Shown here: piece after piece, positions 1 through 7,825 of the stretch
How the letters are laid out: each line of letters starts with the position of its first letter
Numbering within the stretch: position 1 is the stretch's first letter
DNA from: Paraburkholderia kirstenboschensis
GTDB taxonomy: Bacteria; Pseudomonadota; Gammaproteobacteria; Burkholderiales; Burkholderiaceae
Reading direction: 5' to 3'
DNA: 64,000 bases
Assembly (NCBI RefSeq): GCF_904848585.1
Contig: NZ_CAJHCR010000001.1
Span: forward strand, 930,001 to 994,000
Notes under the pieces: model-generated
What the model was told of the DNA's origin: nothing
Databases searched by the model: none
The model's input: the letters and a program-made list of their open reading frames with translations, nothing else
Translations under genes and position numbers: made by a program

Positions 1-1
1 G

Positions 2-514
2 CCGGATGGCGGCCTTTTTGGGACTACTGCGGCTGGTTATGAATGGACCTACTGCAGCCTTCATCTCTGGCTTGACGAAATGCTGGCCCGGAGCTACACC
101 GCCACTGCAACCTCAGCAGAGCGAATCTTGGCTACGAATTATCACTTGAACATCTCGAACGTTACAGGCCCAGTAAACATCCTGAGCCACCTCAATCACG
201 CAGTCCAAGCGGTGCAAACCGCAGACGGCATGAAGGAAGGAAGCAAGGAAAAAATTGTCTCGCTCTTGGAAGAACTCCGAGTTGCACTTGCGGGTGCCCC
301 AGCGGCGCAATTGTCAGATGCGGAACTGGTGGCCGAACAAGCGTCGGATCTTGCGGAAGAGTTTTCTAGACAAAAGCCTCGTCAATCTGCACTAAACATA
401 AAGGCGTCCGGTCTAGTCGAAGCTGCCAATTCTCTTAAGTCCGTCGTTCCGACAGCAATCGCAATCGCAAAGCAGATCGCTGCGTCCATCGACAATCCGG
501 ATACGCAACTGTAG
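2..514 (+). CDS. C-terminal part of an unknown protein sharing a C-terminal domain with the TIR-like gene downstream (5' end outside window)
   Basis: The reading frame is open from base 2, so the ATG at 80 is probably internal and the true start lies left of the window. The first 26 visible residues are not recognised. The rest (about 115 residues) aligns by eye with the C-terminus of the protein at 2076-3401: both have a Gly-Pro-Val-Asn-Ile motif, then a helical stretch with Glu-Glu-Leu-Arg-Val-Ala-Leu, then an Ala-rich end. A shared tail on neighbouring genes suggests a common docking or oligomerising module. Function is unknown. It ends 88 bases before the SLOG-like pseudogene on the same strand, consistent with one transcription unit. 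Confidence 0.7.
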   Translation, partial: PDGGLFGTTAAGYEWTYCSLHLWLDEMLARSYTATATSAERILATNYHLNISNVTGPVNILSHLNHAVQAVQTADGMKEGSKEKIVSLLEELRVALAGAPAAQLSDAELVAEQASDLAEEFSRQKPRQSALNIKASGLVEAANSLKSVVPTAIAIAKQIAASIDNPDTQL

Positions 515-850
515 CGGGCACTGGCCGCTGTCGTCCCTTGCTTCCACAGCGAAGAAAAACGTGTCATCCTCCCTGCAATATCGCCATACGGTAGGGTTGA
601 GGTGACTGTGAATCTGGGAGTGACCGGGCACCACAACCTTCCGCCTTCAGCGCTTCCGTACATTCAAGCGGAAATGCCGGAGTTCATAGGTCGGTATTCG
701 CCGATCACTGGTTTGTCGTCGCTCGCCGCGGGGGCGGATCAGCTATTTGCGCAAAGTGTATTGAAAACGGGAAATAACTTGCGCGTGTGCTGATTCCATG
801 CAAAAAATATGGATTGACGCACAGGAAGTCGATCTCCTGCTCTACCGCCA

Positions 851-859
851 TCTTTTAGT
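851..859. repeat. 9-bp target-site duplication of the IS, left copy
   Basis: TCTTTTAGT directly precedes the left inverted repeat and recurs exactly at 1720-1728, directly after the right one. Removing the IS and one copy rejoins the two halves of the SLOG-like gene at Leu-Leu-Val. Confidence 0.88.
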
Positions 860-1719
860 GGCGTTGTTGCATAAATCGAATTGAAGACAAAGGGACTCCG
901 GTGATCGGTCATTTAGGCGATGGGAACGCACTGCGGGCGAGCGAGCGTCGTCATGCGGTTGAGCACGCCTACGCGGATCGACACATCGGTGGCTTGCGGA
1001 CCGGTACAGTGTTCCCACAGGCTATGGGCCGTGAGTGTCTTGAGCCGGTACATCAGGATCTCAACCAAGTCCCGATGCGTCATCAGCGCCACGCAGACCT
1101 GATCGGTGTTGGCGTCCATCGCCAGATGCACCTTGCGCCGGGTGCGCCGCTTCGAATGGCCGTGCTTGCGGACTTTCCATTCGCCCTCGCCGTAGAGCTT
1201 CAGCCCCGCGCTGTCGACGACCAAATGCAGCGGCTTACCGCTGCGCAGCGCGGGCAGGACCATGTTCAACTCCTGCCCGCGGCAGCACAGCGTCGTGTAA
1301 TTGGGTACCGGCAGATCAGCGAAGGCGAACTTACACAGGCTTTGAGCGAAACCCTGAAGCGCTCGCAGGGGCAAACGATAAACCTGCTTGAGCCCGAGCA
1401 GCATCTCGATCACCGCGTCACTATAGACGCGAAGTCGGCCGCGTCTGGGCGAGCCAGCCTCGGGTGCCTGCGTCAGTACGCCCTCATCAATTCACAGGGT
1501 CACGTTGCCTCTCGCGATCAAACCCGTGTTGTATTCAGGCCCGTTCCTGACGCGGTACACCCCTTTGGGCTCGCTCGCCTTGTGTTCGTCCTTGTGCATC
1601 TTCGCGGGCAAAAGTCGAGAATCTACGCAGTTAGACGTGAAGTTAACAGCACAGTCATCCCGACCGTTGCGCGTAAACGTCAACTCGACGCGCAGCGGCC
1701 CGATTTGTGCAACAACGCC
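860..1719 (-). mobile_element. IS5-family (IS903-group-like) insertion sequence, internally deleted
   Basis: The 860-bp element is bounded by near-perfect inverted repeats: GGCGTTGTTGCATAAATCG at 860-878 and, on the other strand from 1719, the same sequence with one mismatch in 19. It is flanked by a 9-bp direct repeat TCTTTTAGT at 851-859 and 1720-1728. The termini resemble those of the IS903 group, whose members duplicate 9 bp. At 860 bp it is shorter than the roughly 1.05 kb usual for the group, matching a gap in its transposase. Confidence 0.88.
913..1599 (-). pseudogene. IS5-family transposase, dead copy (nonsense codon plus internal deletion)
   Basis: Read leftward from ATG 1599, the product runs to a TGA near 1490 where members of this family have Trp (Thr-Leu-Trp-Ile). 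Beyond it the frame stays open to 913. The first catalytic Asp is present (Val-Val-Asp-Ser-Ala-Gly-Leu-Lys-Leu-Tyr-Gly). After Ala-Leu-Met-Thr-His the sequence jumps to Leu-Val-Glu-Ile-Leu-Met-Tyr-Arg. By family comparison from memory, about 80 residues with the second catalytic Asp are missing, while the final Glu remains. The element therefore cannot transpose by itself. Confidence 0.85.
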
Positions 1720-2075
1720 TCTTTTAGTTCAAGCTGTAACTGTCGAAACGTTATCGTTCGGGTTGCCTTGCGAGGAAGCGTTTTTTACGCGGGCCAACGT
1801 CTCGTCGAACATTCTGAGTTACTGATGCAGTCTGGGACGGGAAAAGGGCGGAAGGTGGTAGGGGGCACTGCGCACGTGGTTGCATATGCGCGGAAATCTA
1901 ACAAACCGGTAGCTGTAATCTGACCGAAGGGAATGCCGCGAATTTGAATTGTTTATTGTTTTTTCAGTCAACGATTATTCGACATGTGACACGTTGCGAT
2001 GGGATGCGTTAGGTATTGATGGATCACTCACTCGCAAAGTTTCGCGTGGATGACTTGCGAATGCGAAGGTGACCG

Positions 2076-3401
2076 ATGCTCGTAATCTATTACTCACATA
2101 GTTACCGCCCTTCTGAGAACGACATCAACGAGTTCTTTCAAGAGCTTATGCTGAGCGAAGGTCTGATACCGAGCCTCGATCCCCCTTCTGATAAGCTAAA
2201 TTCGGCGAAGCCGGAACGCCACCTCCGAAGCACGGATGGCCTGATTGCTGTGTTGCCATATCGAGACCCGGAGCCATCTGATTACATTTTGTATGAGTTA
2301 GCCCTCTGCATTCGGGCGAAGAAGCCGGCACTTGTATTTGTTGAAGACGTGTTGCCGAGCAATACGGTATCAGATAGTCTACTCCAGCAGCGATTTTCTC
2401 GTAGCCATTACCTCCGGGAGGTGCGGAATCATCGACATGCTCTCCAGACGCTAAAAGGCTACATTGGTTCCGAGCCACCGCCTACCTTCGAATCCGGTAT
2501 CGGACAGCGGAGTTGCTTGTTCATTGGAGCGTCTACACTCTCTGAGGTTCAGCGGCATAAGATCGAAAGGGCGCTGGGGCTATTGCGTTACAACACAATA
2601 GTGGCTCCAGCGACGGAAGATTGTCTTTCATACGCCAAGCCATATGAATCGTTGGTCGCCCGCTCGTCTCTTTGTCTGTCGTTTGCTGAAAACCTCTCGC
2701 CTTCTGAGACGTACTTGCTAGGCGCGGCTCGCTCGACATTAACTCCAAGCGTCATTTTTTCGCAAAACCCTAATTACGCGTTTTACAAGAAAGTTCCAAA
2801 AGAATATCAGCCAAAGATTGTCTCCATTGACGACATGGAAGGCTTGTGCGAAAGATTGAATGAAGAAATCGGAATTTTTCAACAGGACTATCTTGAGTTA
2901 AAGGAGCAGGAAAAGGTGCTCCGATATCGCGCCGCATTAATTCAAAAAAGTGGTGGGAGTGGAAATTATTCTGAGCGCGTTCGAGGGGATATTATCAACA
3001 TCGTTGCAAATCATCTTGGAGTAGTAGATATGTCAAAGGACAACATAAGCGTTTCCGGCGTCGTGGGGCCGGTGAACATCAAGTCGAAACTCGACAACGT
3101 CACGCAGATAGTTAAGCAGGCACCTACCTTGGGCGATGATCGAAAGAAAGAGTTTGTAGGCCTAGTGGAAGAGCTTCGAGTGGCGTTGAGTGAGGCTGGC
3201 GACAAACGTCCGGAGGACACGGAGCGAGTGGCACAGATGACTGAACTTGTCGCAGCCGAAGTCTCGAAGGCAAATCCCAATAAGGGTTTTTTAGGCATCA
3301 CCGTTGAAGGCCTCAAGGAAGCTGCGGGCGCAGTGAAGGACATTGCCCCGACAGTTCTCAGTGCGGCAGGAGCAATTGCAACGTTTGTCGCTAGTATGTA
3401 G
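2076..3401 (+). CDS. Protein with two TIR-like domains and a C-terminal domain shared with the first gene
   Basis: 441 residues; start ATG 2076 with an AAGGTGA ribosome site just upstream. Residues 1-130 resemble TIR/TIR-like folds: a beta strand ending Tyr-Tyr-Ser-His-Ser-Tyr, an acidic middle, then a Tyr-Glu-Leu-Ala-Leu segment and a strand reading Pro-Ala-Leu-Val-Phe-Val-Glu. Residues 147-240 look like a second Rossmann/TIR-like domain (Cys-Leu-Phe-Ile-Gly-Ala-Ser, later Glu-Thr-Tyr-Leu-Leu-Gly). A charged, possibly coiled stretch lies at about 270-300. From about 318 the tail matches the gene at 2-514. TIR proteins in bacteria are often NAD-cleaving or signal-making effectors of phage defence; whether the catalytic residue is present was not established. 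Base composition is more AT-rich than the core genome. Confidence 0.72.
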   Translation: MLVIYYSHSYRPSENDINEFFQELMLSEGLIPSLDPPSDKLNSAKPERHLRSTDGLIAVLPYRDPEPSDYILYELALCIRAKKPALVFVEDVLPSNTVSDSLLQQRFSRSHYLREVRNHRHALQTLKGYIGSEPPPTFESGIGQRSCLFIGASTLSEVQRHKIERALGLLRYNTIVAPATEDCLSYAKPYESLVARSSLCLSFAENLSPSETYLLGAARSTLTPSVIFSQNPNYAFYKKVPKEYQPKIVSIDDMEGLCERLNEEIGIFQQDYLELKEQEKVLRYRAALIQKSGGSGNYSERVRGDIINIVANHLGVVDMSKDNISVSGVVGPVNIKSKLDNVTQIVKQAPTLGDDRKKEFVGLVEELRVALSEAGDKRPEDTERVAQMTELVAAEVSKANPNKGFLGITVEGLKEAAGAVKDIAPTVLSAAGAIATFVASM

Positions 3402-3550
3402 TGCGCCTTCTAAAAGACTCGCCGGTTCGCCGGTTGATTTCAAACTCGGCCGTAAGTCGTGGTTTTCCTAAAAGAGGAAGACAGGTGACTAAGTCTTCAA
3501 CGGCCGCTTTCGCTATCGCCGGCCGATCGAAAAGACCAGCATTTTGGCGG

Positions 3551-3982
3551 CTAAAATGTAGGCCCGGACGACCGCTGATATCCCGTGAGCCGTCGTTGAC
3601 GTCGCGCGGGTTCGAATGGCGATTGCGGGTCAGAGACGTTGAGCAGCGTGACTCTTCGAATGAACGCCGATAACGACGGTATTGCCGCAATCGCATACAC
3701 CCTCCATGCGGCTTTCCCGCGCTCGTTGCTGCCCGCGCGTTCGATGGCGGTTAAGCGTACGAACGTGCCCGGTGAGTTTATTGCCTGGCCTCGCAGCGGG
3801 CTCTGCTCGTTGAACATGAAGCCAGCGATTGCGAGCGCGAAGCGGTTGATGTGGTCGTGCTCGCCGCGATACTTCAGGCCCTCACAGAGGAGCCAGTTGA
3901 TCGTATGCGGGCAGAAAAGCTCTTGATTCAAGCTCTTAAATGCGCGGTGCTGGCGTTTGTCGTGCAGGTGGATGGTGTTCAT
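3551..3982 (-). CDS. Unknown protein of the mobile gene block
   Basis: 143 residues, start ATG 3982 with a weak ribosome site. Not recognised. The first 70 residues have normal protein composition with several His, Trp and aromatic residues (His-Leu-His-Asp-Lys near the start, Trp-Leu-Leu-Cys-Glu-Gly, Phe-Met-Phe-Asn-Glu-Gln). The C-terminal half is Arg-rich. No signal peptide or membrane segment is seen. It lies 27 bases downstream of the zinc-ribbon remnant at 4010-4307 on the same strand, so it probably belongs to the same leftward operon as the genes at 4317 and 6060. The strand choice rests on that co-linearity and on the lack of a plausible rightward product. Confidence 0.5.
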   Translation of the reverse strand: MNTIHLHDKRQHRAFKSLNQELFCPHTINWLLCEGLKYRGEHDHINRFALAIAGFMFNEQSPLRGQAINSPGTFVRLTAIERAGSNERGKAAWRVYAIAAIPSLSAFIRRVTLLNVSDPQSPFEPARRQRRLTGYQRSSGPTF

Positions 3983-4009
3983 GCTGCGTCTCGGTGGGTG
4001 CTGGTTCGA

Positions 4010-4307
4010 TTAGATCGTCACGTTATTTTCGTGTGCGCGCCAGACCGGGCTGACCGGCTTGCCGTCGGTTCCAACGATGCGAGGGACGGGCCAGGTTATA
4101 GCGGCCTTCGGTGGGGGCGGAAATTTCGGCGTGGCCCCGCATGTGCCGCGTGTCGTGTGCTCACCGTTACGCACGCGCTTTATGTGCAGGTTTATTTCGC
4201 CGCCGCAGTGGCAGCGAAAGATCCAGCGCGCCCTGGTTTTATTGCGCTCGGCCTCGCTGGCGTGTTGAATAGCAACGAGTGACCCCAGCGCTGGCCGGTT
4301 CAGTCAA
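4010..4307 (-). pseudogene. Small zinc-ribbon-like protein with a one-base frameshift near its start
   Basis: Reading leftward, about 90 codons end at a TAA at 4010-4012. They encode Cys-His-Cys-Gly-Gly, later Gly-Thr-Cys-Gly, a Pro-rich stretch, and a polar tail ending Asn-Asn-Val-Thr-Ile. This frame has no ATG or GTG start. A TTG at 4305-4307, four bases beyond the stop of the gene at 4317, begins a good N-terminus (Leu-Thr-Glu-Pro-Ala-Ser-Ala-Gly) in another frame. Removing one G from the run at 4283-4286 joins the two frames. Either this is a genuine one-base insertion or a sequencing error. The Cys pattern suggests metal binding; function is unknown. Confidence 0.55.
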
Positions 4308-4316
4308 AATGAGCCT

Positions 4317-5900
4317 TCATTTGCCAGCGTGCAGAAGGGCGTAAGCACGCGCGGCAATGGCCGTCTGTTTCGCGGGCATACGATTCGGTGTGGGCTGCGG
4401 CTCGCCTTGCTGGCGCTCGGCGCGGCGCTCGGCCTTTTCGAGCTTGCGCAGTTGCTTGCCGGTGAGTTTCTTCGGTGCGGGCTCGGCCTTCGCGGGTTCC
4501 GGCGCGGGTTCCGGTTCTGGTTCCAGTGTCGCGGCGGCCTCGGGCTCGTCGGTGTAGTCCGGATCGCACATGCCGAGAACGATGGCTGCCTCTTCGTCGC
4601 TGATGCCGCGCTCTTTGACGTAGTCGCAAACGTGCGTCGTCATGCCGTCGCGCACGAGGTAGCATCCAGCCCATTCGGATTCGCGCTCAGTCCGCTCGGA
4701 ATCGCTCACGGCAGGATCGACCACTTCGGGCGATGCCGCGGCATCTGCGGCGGTCGCGGGGGCTCTGCGGCCTCTTGCTGCCTCTTCGGATATCCGTACA
4801 CTGCGCAGCCAACTAGGTGATCGGACAGGCCGCGGTTCAGGATTGCCTTGTCTGCGGCGCTCGGCTTCCATTCGGGGGGCGCGCTTGAGCGTAGGCCAGT
4901 CCTCGCAAAGCCACTGCACGAATTCAGGCAGGCCGTCGGCGTTCATGCCATCCCAAAACGCTGCGATGGATTCGGGTTCAAGTGCGGGCTCATTGAACGA
5001 CACACGATAGGCTGCGTCGTCCTCTTCGGACATAGGCCGCAACCATCCGCAGCGGCGCGCTTGGCGGCTGCTATCGGCGTCGCTTTCATCGGATTCGACC
5101 GGCATTCGGACCTTGTAGAGCGGCGTATCCCAATCGTCCCAATCAACGGGCGATGCAGCGGCGCTGGTCTTCTTGCTGGCGATCCGCGTGCTGCGATTGG
5201 TGTATGTGCGCTTCGGCTTACTAGGCTTCTCGTCGCGAACCATGCCGGGTTCCCACGGCGAGAACGGCAGCGGCGTCCAAAGGCTGTATTGCTGAACAGT
5301 CTCGCCGTCGAAGACGATCTTGATCACGGTCGCGTCCGCGTGGATACGCTCGACGTAACGGGCGCACTCGTGCCAGTTCATACGCAGGCCGATGTCAAGC
5401 TTACAGCGCACGCCGTCCTTCTCAATGGTGACGGAAGCGGGCTTTAGAACGAGGCGTGGCATTGCACCCTTACTGTTCGCGCCTTTCTCGACCTCAAGCT
5501 GTCTGTTCAGACACGACACGCACAGGGTCGCCGATCTCACTAATCTCATGCGGCCAATGAGGCGCTTGTTGGTGTGAGCACTCTTTTCGCAACGGATGCA
5601 GGCCAAGGCCCTTGCGGCATCTGCCTTGGTGTGGCGGTCGGTCTCGTTGCGGTGGTTCAGACCGCCGGCGTGCGCCGATCCAATCGGGCAGCCCTTGCAT
5701 GAGATCGGCGGGTCTGTGCGCGTGTAGTTGGCCGCGCAGGCGCTGGGGCTGATATCGCAGCGCAGACTACTGCAATGGAAGGTTTGGAGCTGCGGATAGT
5801 CGGGGTTTGTGCGCAAGACCACGTCGGCCATCGTCATGACGGCAATCGGCCATCCACCAATCGCGCGGCCAATGGGTTCGTGTCGTGCTGCATGCCTCAT
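4317..5900 (-). CDS. Cysteine-rich unknown protein with an acidic/Pro-rich tail
   Basis: 527 residues from ATG 5900 (later Met at 5837 and 5831 are alternatives; none has a strong ribosome site). The N-terminal 130 residues hold Cys at 43, 48, 55, 68, 71, 101, 104, 127 and 130, including three CxxC pairs, so one or two zinc-ribbon-like folds are likely. The middle (about 140-330) is mixed and Trp-rich. Residues from about 340 on are Ala/Pro/Glu-rich with a Glu-Pro repeat near 450 and a Lys/Arg-rich helix near 480. It is leftward and just upstream of the zinc-ribbon remnant, which may be its partner. A DNA- or RNA-binding role is a guess. Confidence 0.65.
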   Translation of the reverse strand: MRHAARHEPIGRAIGGWPIAVMTMADVVLRTNPDYPQLQTFHCSSLRCDISPSACAANYTRTDPPISCKGCPIGSAHAGGLNHRNETDRHTKADAARALACIRCEKSAHTNKRLIGRMRLVRSATLCVSCLNRQLEVEKGANSKGAMPRLVLKPASVTIEKDGVRCKLDIGLRMNWHECARYVERIHADATVIKIVFDGETVQQYSLWTPLPFSPWEPGMVRDEKPSKPKRTYTNRSTRIASKKTSAAASPVDWDDWDTPLYKVRMPVESDESDADSSRQARRCGWLRPMSEEDDAAYRVSFNEPALEPESIAAFWDGMNADGLPEFVQWLCEDWPTLKRAPRMEAERRRQGNPEPRPVRSPSWLRSVRISEEAARGRRAPATAADAAASPEVVDPAVSDSERTERESEWAGCYLVRDGMTTHVCDYVKERGISDEEAAIVLGMCDPDYTDEPEAAATLEPEPEPAPEPAKAEPAPKKLTGKQLRKLEKAERRAERQQGEPQPTPNRMPAKQTAIAARAYALLHAGK

Positions 5901-6013
5901 GTGATGCCCGCCTATCTCGTTTCAATGGATAGAGGCTGGCGTCACTACCGGGGCGCGCGGATATGTCCAGAAAACCTTATTGAATCGTGGTTTTCGTACA
6001 ACGATTCGACATG

Positions 6014-6036
6014 AAAAAGCCCGGCGAACCGGGCTC
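6014..6036 (-). terminator. Intrinsic terminator of the gene at 6060-7004
   Basis: On the minus strand GCCCGG, loop TTCG, CCGGGC is followed by TTTTT. It lies just beyond the stop codon at 6060. Confidence 0.75.
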
Positions 6037-6059
6037 GAAACTGTGTGCAATCTGCAGAG

Positions 6060-7004
6060 TTACTCGCCGCGCAGCTTCGCCATTAATGCGCTGGGCACTG
6101 CGCCTACGCCGCCAAGCGCGAGGCTGTTGGCGATCACTTGGGCCGATTGTGCATCAATGGCCCCGTGGGCGAGCGCCATTTGCGCTGCGCCTTCGACGTG
6201 TTCCGCGCTGTACTGAGGGGCTGCCATGCGCAGGCCGCGCACTGGGCCAATGGGAAGGCTCTTAGCGAGCTTTTCAGAGGTGGCGACAACCTTTTTATTC
6301 AAGTTCTGCATGGGTGTGACTCCCAAAATTTTGTCGAAGCGTTCGCGGACGGTTTCAATGGATTTCGCAAGTGATGCGGTGGACGCTGCCGGGCGAGCGG
6401 TGCGCGGCCCGACTGCGTGCGAAACGTGAGCGCCACCGATGCCATAGCGCTCCTCAAACGACTCGCCGTGCTCGATGCCGGCCGCCTTCGCCATAGATGT
6501 GCGCGGGCCGTAGATAGTCCGCAGAGATTTCATGAGTGTCTCGACTGAATCGGTGGCCTTCGCTGCGAGGGACTTTTTCAGGCGTTCAAACGAGCCTTTC
6601 GCGCGTTTCTTGCCACGCGTTACTGGTACGCCGTCTGCTCCGATCTCCTCGTCGTCTTCGTCATTGATGCCGCCATTGGTGCGCGCTTCAGACATGCGAC
6701 GAAGTTGTTCGGCCTCCTGGCGGCTATCCCCGCGCTTGGCACGTTGGCGCTGCAATGCCGTCATGCGTTCGCCGTACTTGCGCTCTGCTTCGCGGTCGAT
6801 ATCGGATACGGCGCTGCGCTGAATTACGCGCTGCGGATTTGCGGGCGCATGCGATGCAGCGTGCGTGTTACCTGAGTTGCCCAACGTGCTGTGAAGCAAA
6901 CTGGCATGGGCTTGACTCTTGCCCATTTGCTCTTGCGCGTCATAGCCAAGCTGGGCCATGAGCCGAAGATGCGACGGACTGCTCTCGCTGAATTGGTGAT
7001 ACAT
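6060..7004 (-). CDS. Unknown mobile-element protein, charged and Ala-rich
   Basis: 314 residues from ATG 7004, chosen because AAGGAA lies about 9 bases upstream; the frame is open further left of this start but without a better site. The N-terminus is polar (Tyr-His-Gln-Phe-Ser-Glu-Ser-Ser). The centre is highly charged with likely helices (Glu-Ala-Glu-Arg-Lys-Tyr-Gly-Glu-Arg, then a Glu-Asp-Asp-Glu-Glu stretch and Arg-Gly-Lys-Lys-Arg), and the end is Ala/Gly-rich. No enzyme motif, signal peptide or membrane segment is recognised. It is transcribed divergently from the AlpA-like gene at 7254, so that regulator could act on the 249 bases between them. A terminator follows its stop codon. Confidence 0.6.
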   Translation of the reverse strand: MYHQFSESSPSHLRLMAQLGYDAQEQMGKSQAHASLLHSTLGNSGNTHAASHAPANPQRVIQRSAVSDIDREAERKYGERMTALQRQRAKRGDSRQEAEQLRRMSEARTNGGINDEDDEEIGADGVPVTRGKKRAKGSFERLKKSLAAKATDSVETLMKSLRTIYGPRTSMAKAAGIEHGESFEERYGIGGAHVSHAVGPRTARPAASTASLAKSIETVRERFDKILGVTPMQNLNKKVVATSEKLAKSLPIGPVRGLRMAAPQYSAEHVEGAAQMALAHGAIDAQSAQVIANSLALGGVGAVPSALMAKLRGE

Positions 7005-7253
7005 GGGTTGCGTTCCTTTGCGGCGTCCCGCGTTGGTTTTGACGACTTTCGTCAAGCGAAATCGTGCGGTCACGAACATGCTTTGCGGGCTGCCGGGCCG
7101 CTCTCCCCATTTCAAATCCAGAAATTCAATCCACTCGAGTCTGAGGGCTTTTATTCGCGCTCGCATGAATCCTCTTGCGGTCGCGTGTCGTGACGTGATA
7201 GTGGCGGATATGGGTTGATTCAGCTCGAATTGACTCGAACCTACGGAGGAGCC

Positions 7254-7457
7254 GTGAGCACAAGTGACGACGGCCCGATCCTCCTGAATGCTGATGAGGT
7301 CGCCACGCTGCTGACGGTGAGCCGGTCCACATTCAATGGGATGGTCAAGGATGGCGCTTTCATTGAGCCGATCCTGCTGGGCAAACGGAAGCGCTGGCTG
7401 AAGTCGGCGATTTTGAAATGGTTGAGCGCGGCAAGCGAGCCGCAAACGGAGAAGTGA
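7254..7457 (+). CDS. AlpA/excisionase-like helix-turn-helix protein
   Basis: 67 residues. The GTG at 7254 is chosen because GGAGGA lies 3 bases upstream; the ATG-less extension to 7215 has no ribosome site. Residues 10-30 read Leu-Asn-Ala-Asp-Glu-Val-Ala, then Leu-Leu-Thr-Val-Ser-Arg-Ser-Thr-Phe, the winged-helix opening of the MerR/AlpA/excisionase group. A basic Gly-Lys-Arg-Lys-Arg-Trp follows near residue 42 and a helix Ser-Ala-Ile-Leu-Lys-Trp-Leu. Such proteins regulate prophage or island genes or bend DNA for excision. It heads the rightward group 7254-8350 and faces the leftward genes, the usual place for an element's switch regulator. Confidence 0.8.
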   Translation: MSTSDDGPILLNADEVATLLTVSRSTFNGMVKDGAFIEPILLGKRKRWLKSAILKWLSAASEPQTEK

Positions 7458-7482
7458 TGGCAACGAAAAAAAGGAGGCGAAT

Positions 7483-7794
7483 GTGTCCGAACTGAAGACG
7501 AAGATCGAAGCGGCCCGCGCTGCGCTCACGAAGGCGCTCACCGCTGGCGACCCTACGGCCAGGCTGCGCGAATACGTTCGCGAGCTTGAGGCTGAAGCGC
7601 AGCGACTCGCCAACGAAGAGGCCGCCGCAGAAGCTGCGAAACGCGCCGCTGAACAGTCCGCAGCCGCCGAACATGAGGCTGCTATTCGCGTCGCCTCGCA
7701 AACCCTTCAGGAAGCCCGTAATGCGCGCCTCAATGCCGTCCGCGTTCACCTGACCGTCCGCACGATTCCCGATACCCGTTCGAGCCTCATCTAA
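7483..7794 (+). CDS. Small coiled-coil protein
   Basis: 103 residues; GTG 7483 is preferred because AAGGAGG lies 5-12 bases upstream, while the overlapping ATG at 7481 stops after four codons. Most of the protein (residues 5-80) is Ala/Glu/Arg/Leu-rich with continuous heptad character, so a long coiled coil is expected. There is no signal peptide. It follows the AlpA-like gene after 25 bases and precedes a second coiled-coil gene by 31 bases, suggesting one transcript. Function is unknown; small coiled-coil proteins of this sort are common in prophage and satellite elements. Confidence 0.65.
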   Translation: MSELKTKIEAARAALTKALTAGDPTARLREYVRELEAEAQRLANEEAAAEAAKRAAEQSAAAEHEAAIRVASQTLQEARNARLNAVRVHLTVRTIPDTRSSLI

Positions 7795-7825
7795 GCCCGA
7801 CCACTGAACCCATTGGAGTATTACG

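Larger units (their letters stand above)
602..1923 (+). pseudogene. SLOG-like (nucleotide-binding Rossmann) gene, broken by frameshifts and an IS insertion
   Basis: From the GTG at 602 the product starts with a Val-Thr-Gly-His motif and continues through Ser-Leu-Ala-Ala-Gly-Ala-Asp, typical of the N-terminus of SLOG/LOG-like nucleotide-binding proteins. The frame stops at 793. The similarity carries on in other frames through a segment ending Leu-Leu-Leu-Tyr-Arg-His-Leu-Leu at about 854. The IS occupies 860-1719. After it the coding resumes (Leu-Leu-Val, Glu-Thr-Leu-Ser-Phe-Gly), needs a further frame change near 1790, and ends at 1923 with Ala-Tyr-Ala-Arg-Lys-Ser-Asn-Lys-Pro-Val-Ala-Val-Ile. 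At least two frame changes plus the insertion make it non-functional. SLOG domains are known as sensors of, or enzymes for, nucleotide signals in bacterial conflict systems. Confidence 0.7.

Noticed and set aside
901-1923. 340-codon rightward open frame
   Set aside because: It runs antisense through the IS transposase; only its last part (after 1720) overlaps real SLOG-like coding.
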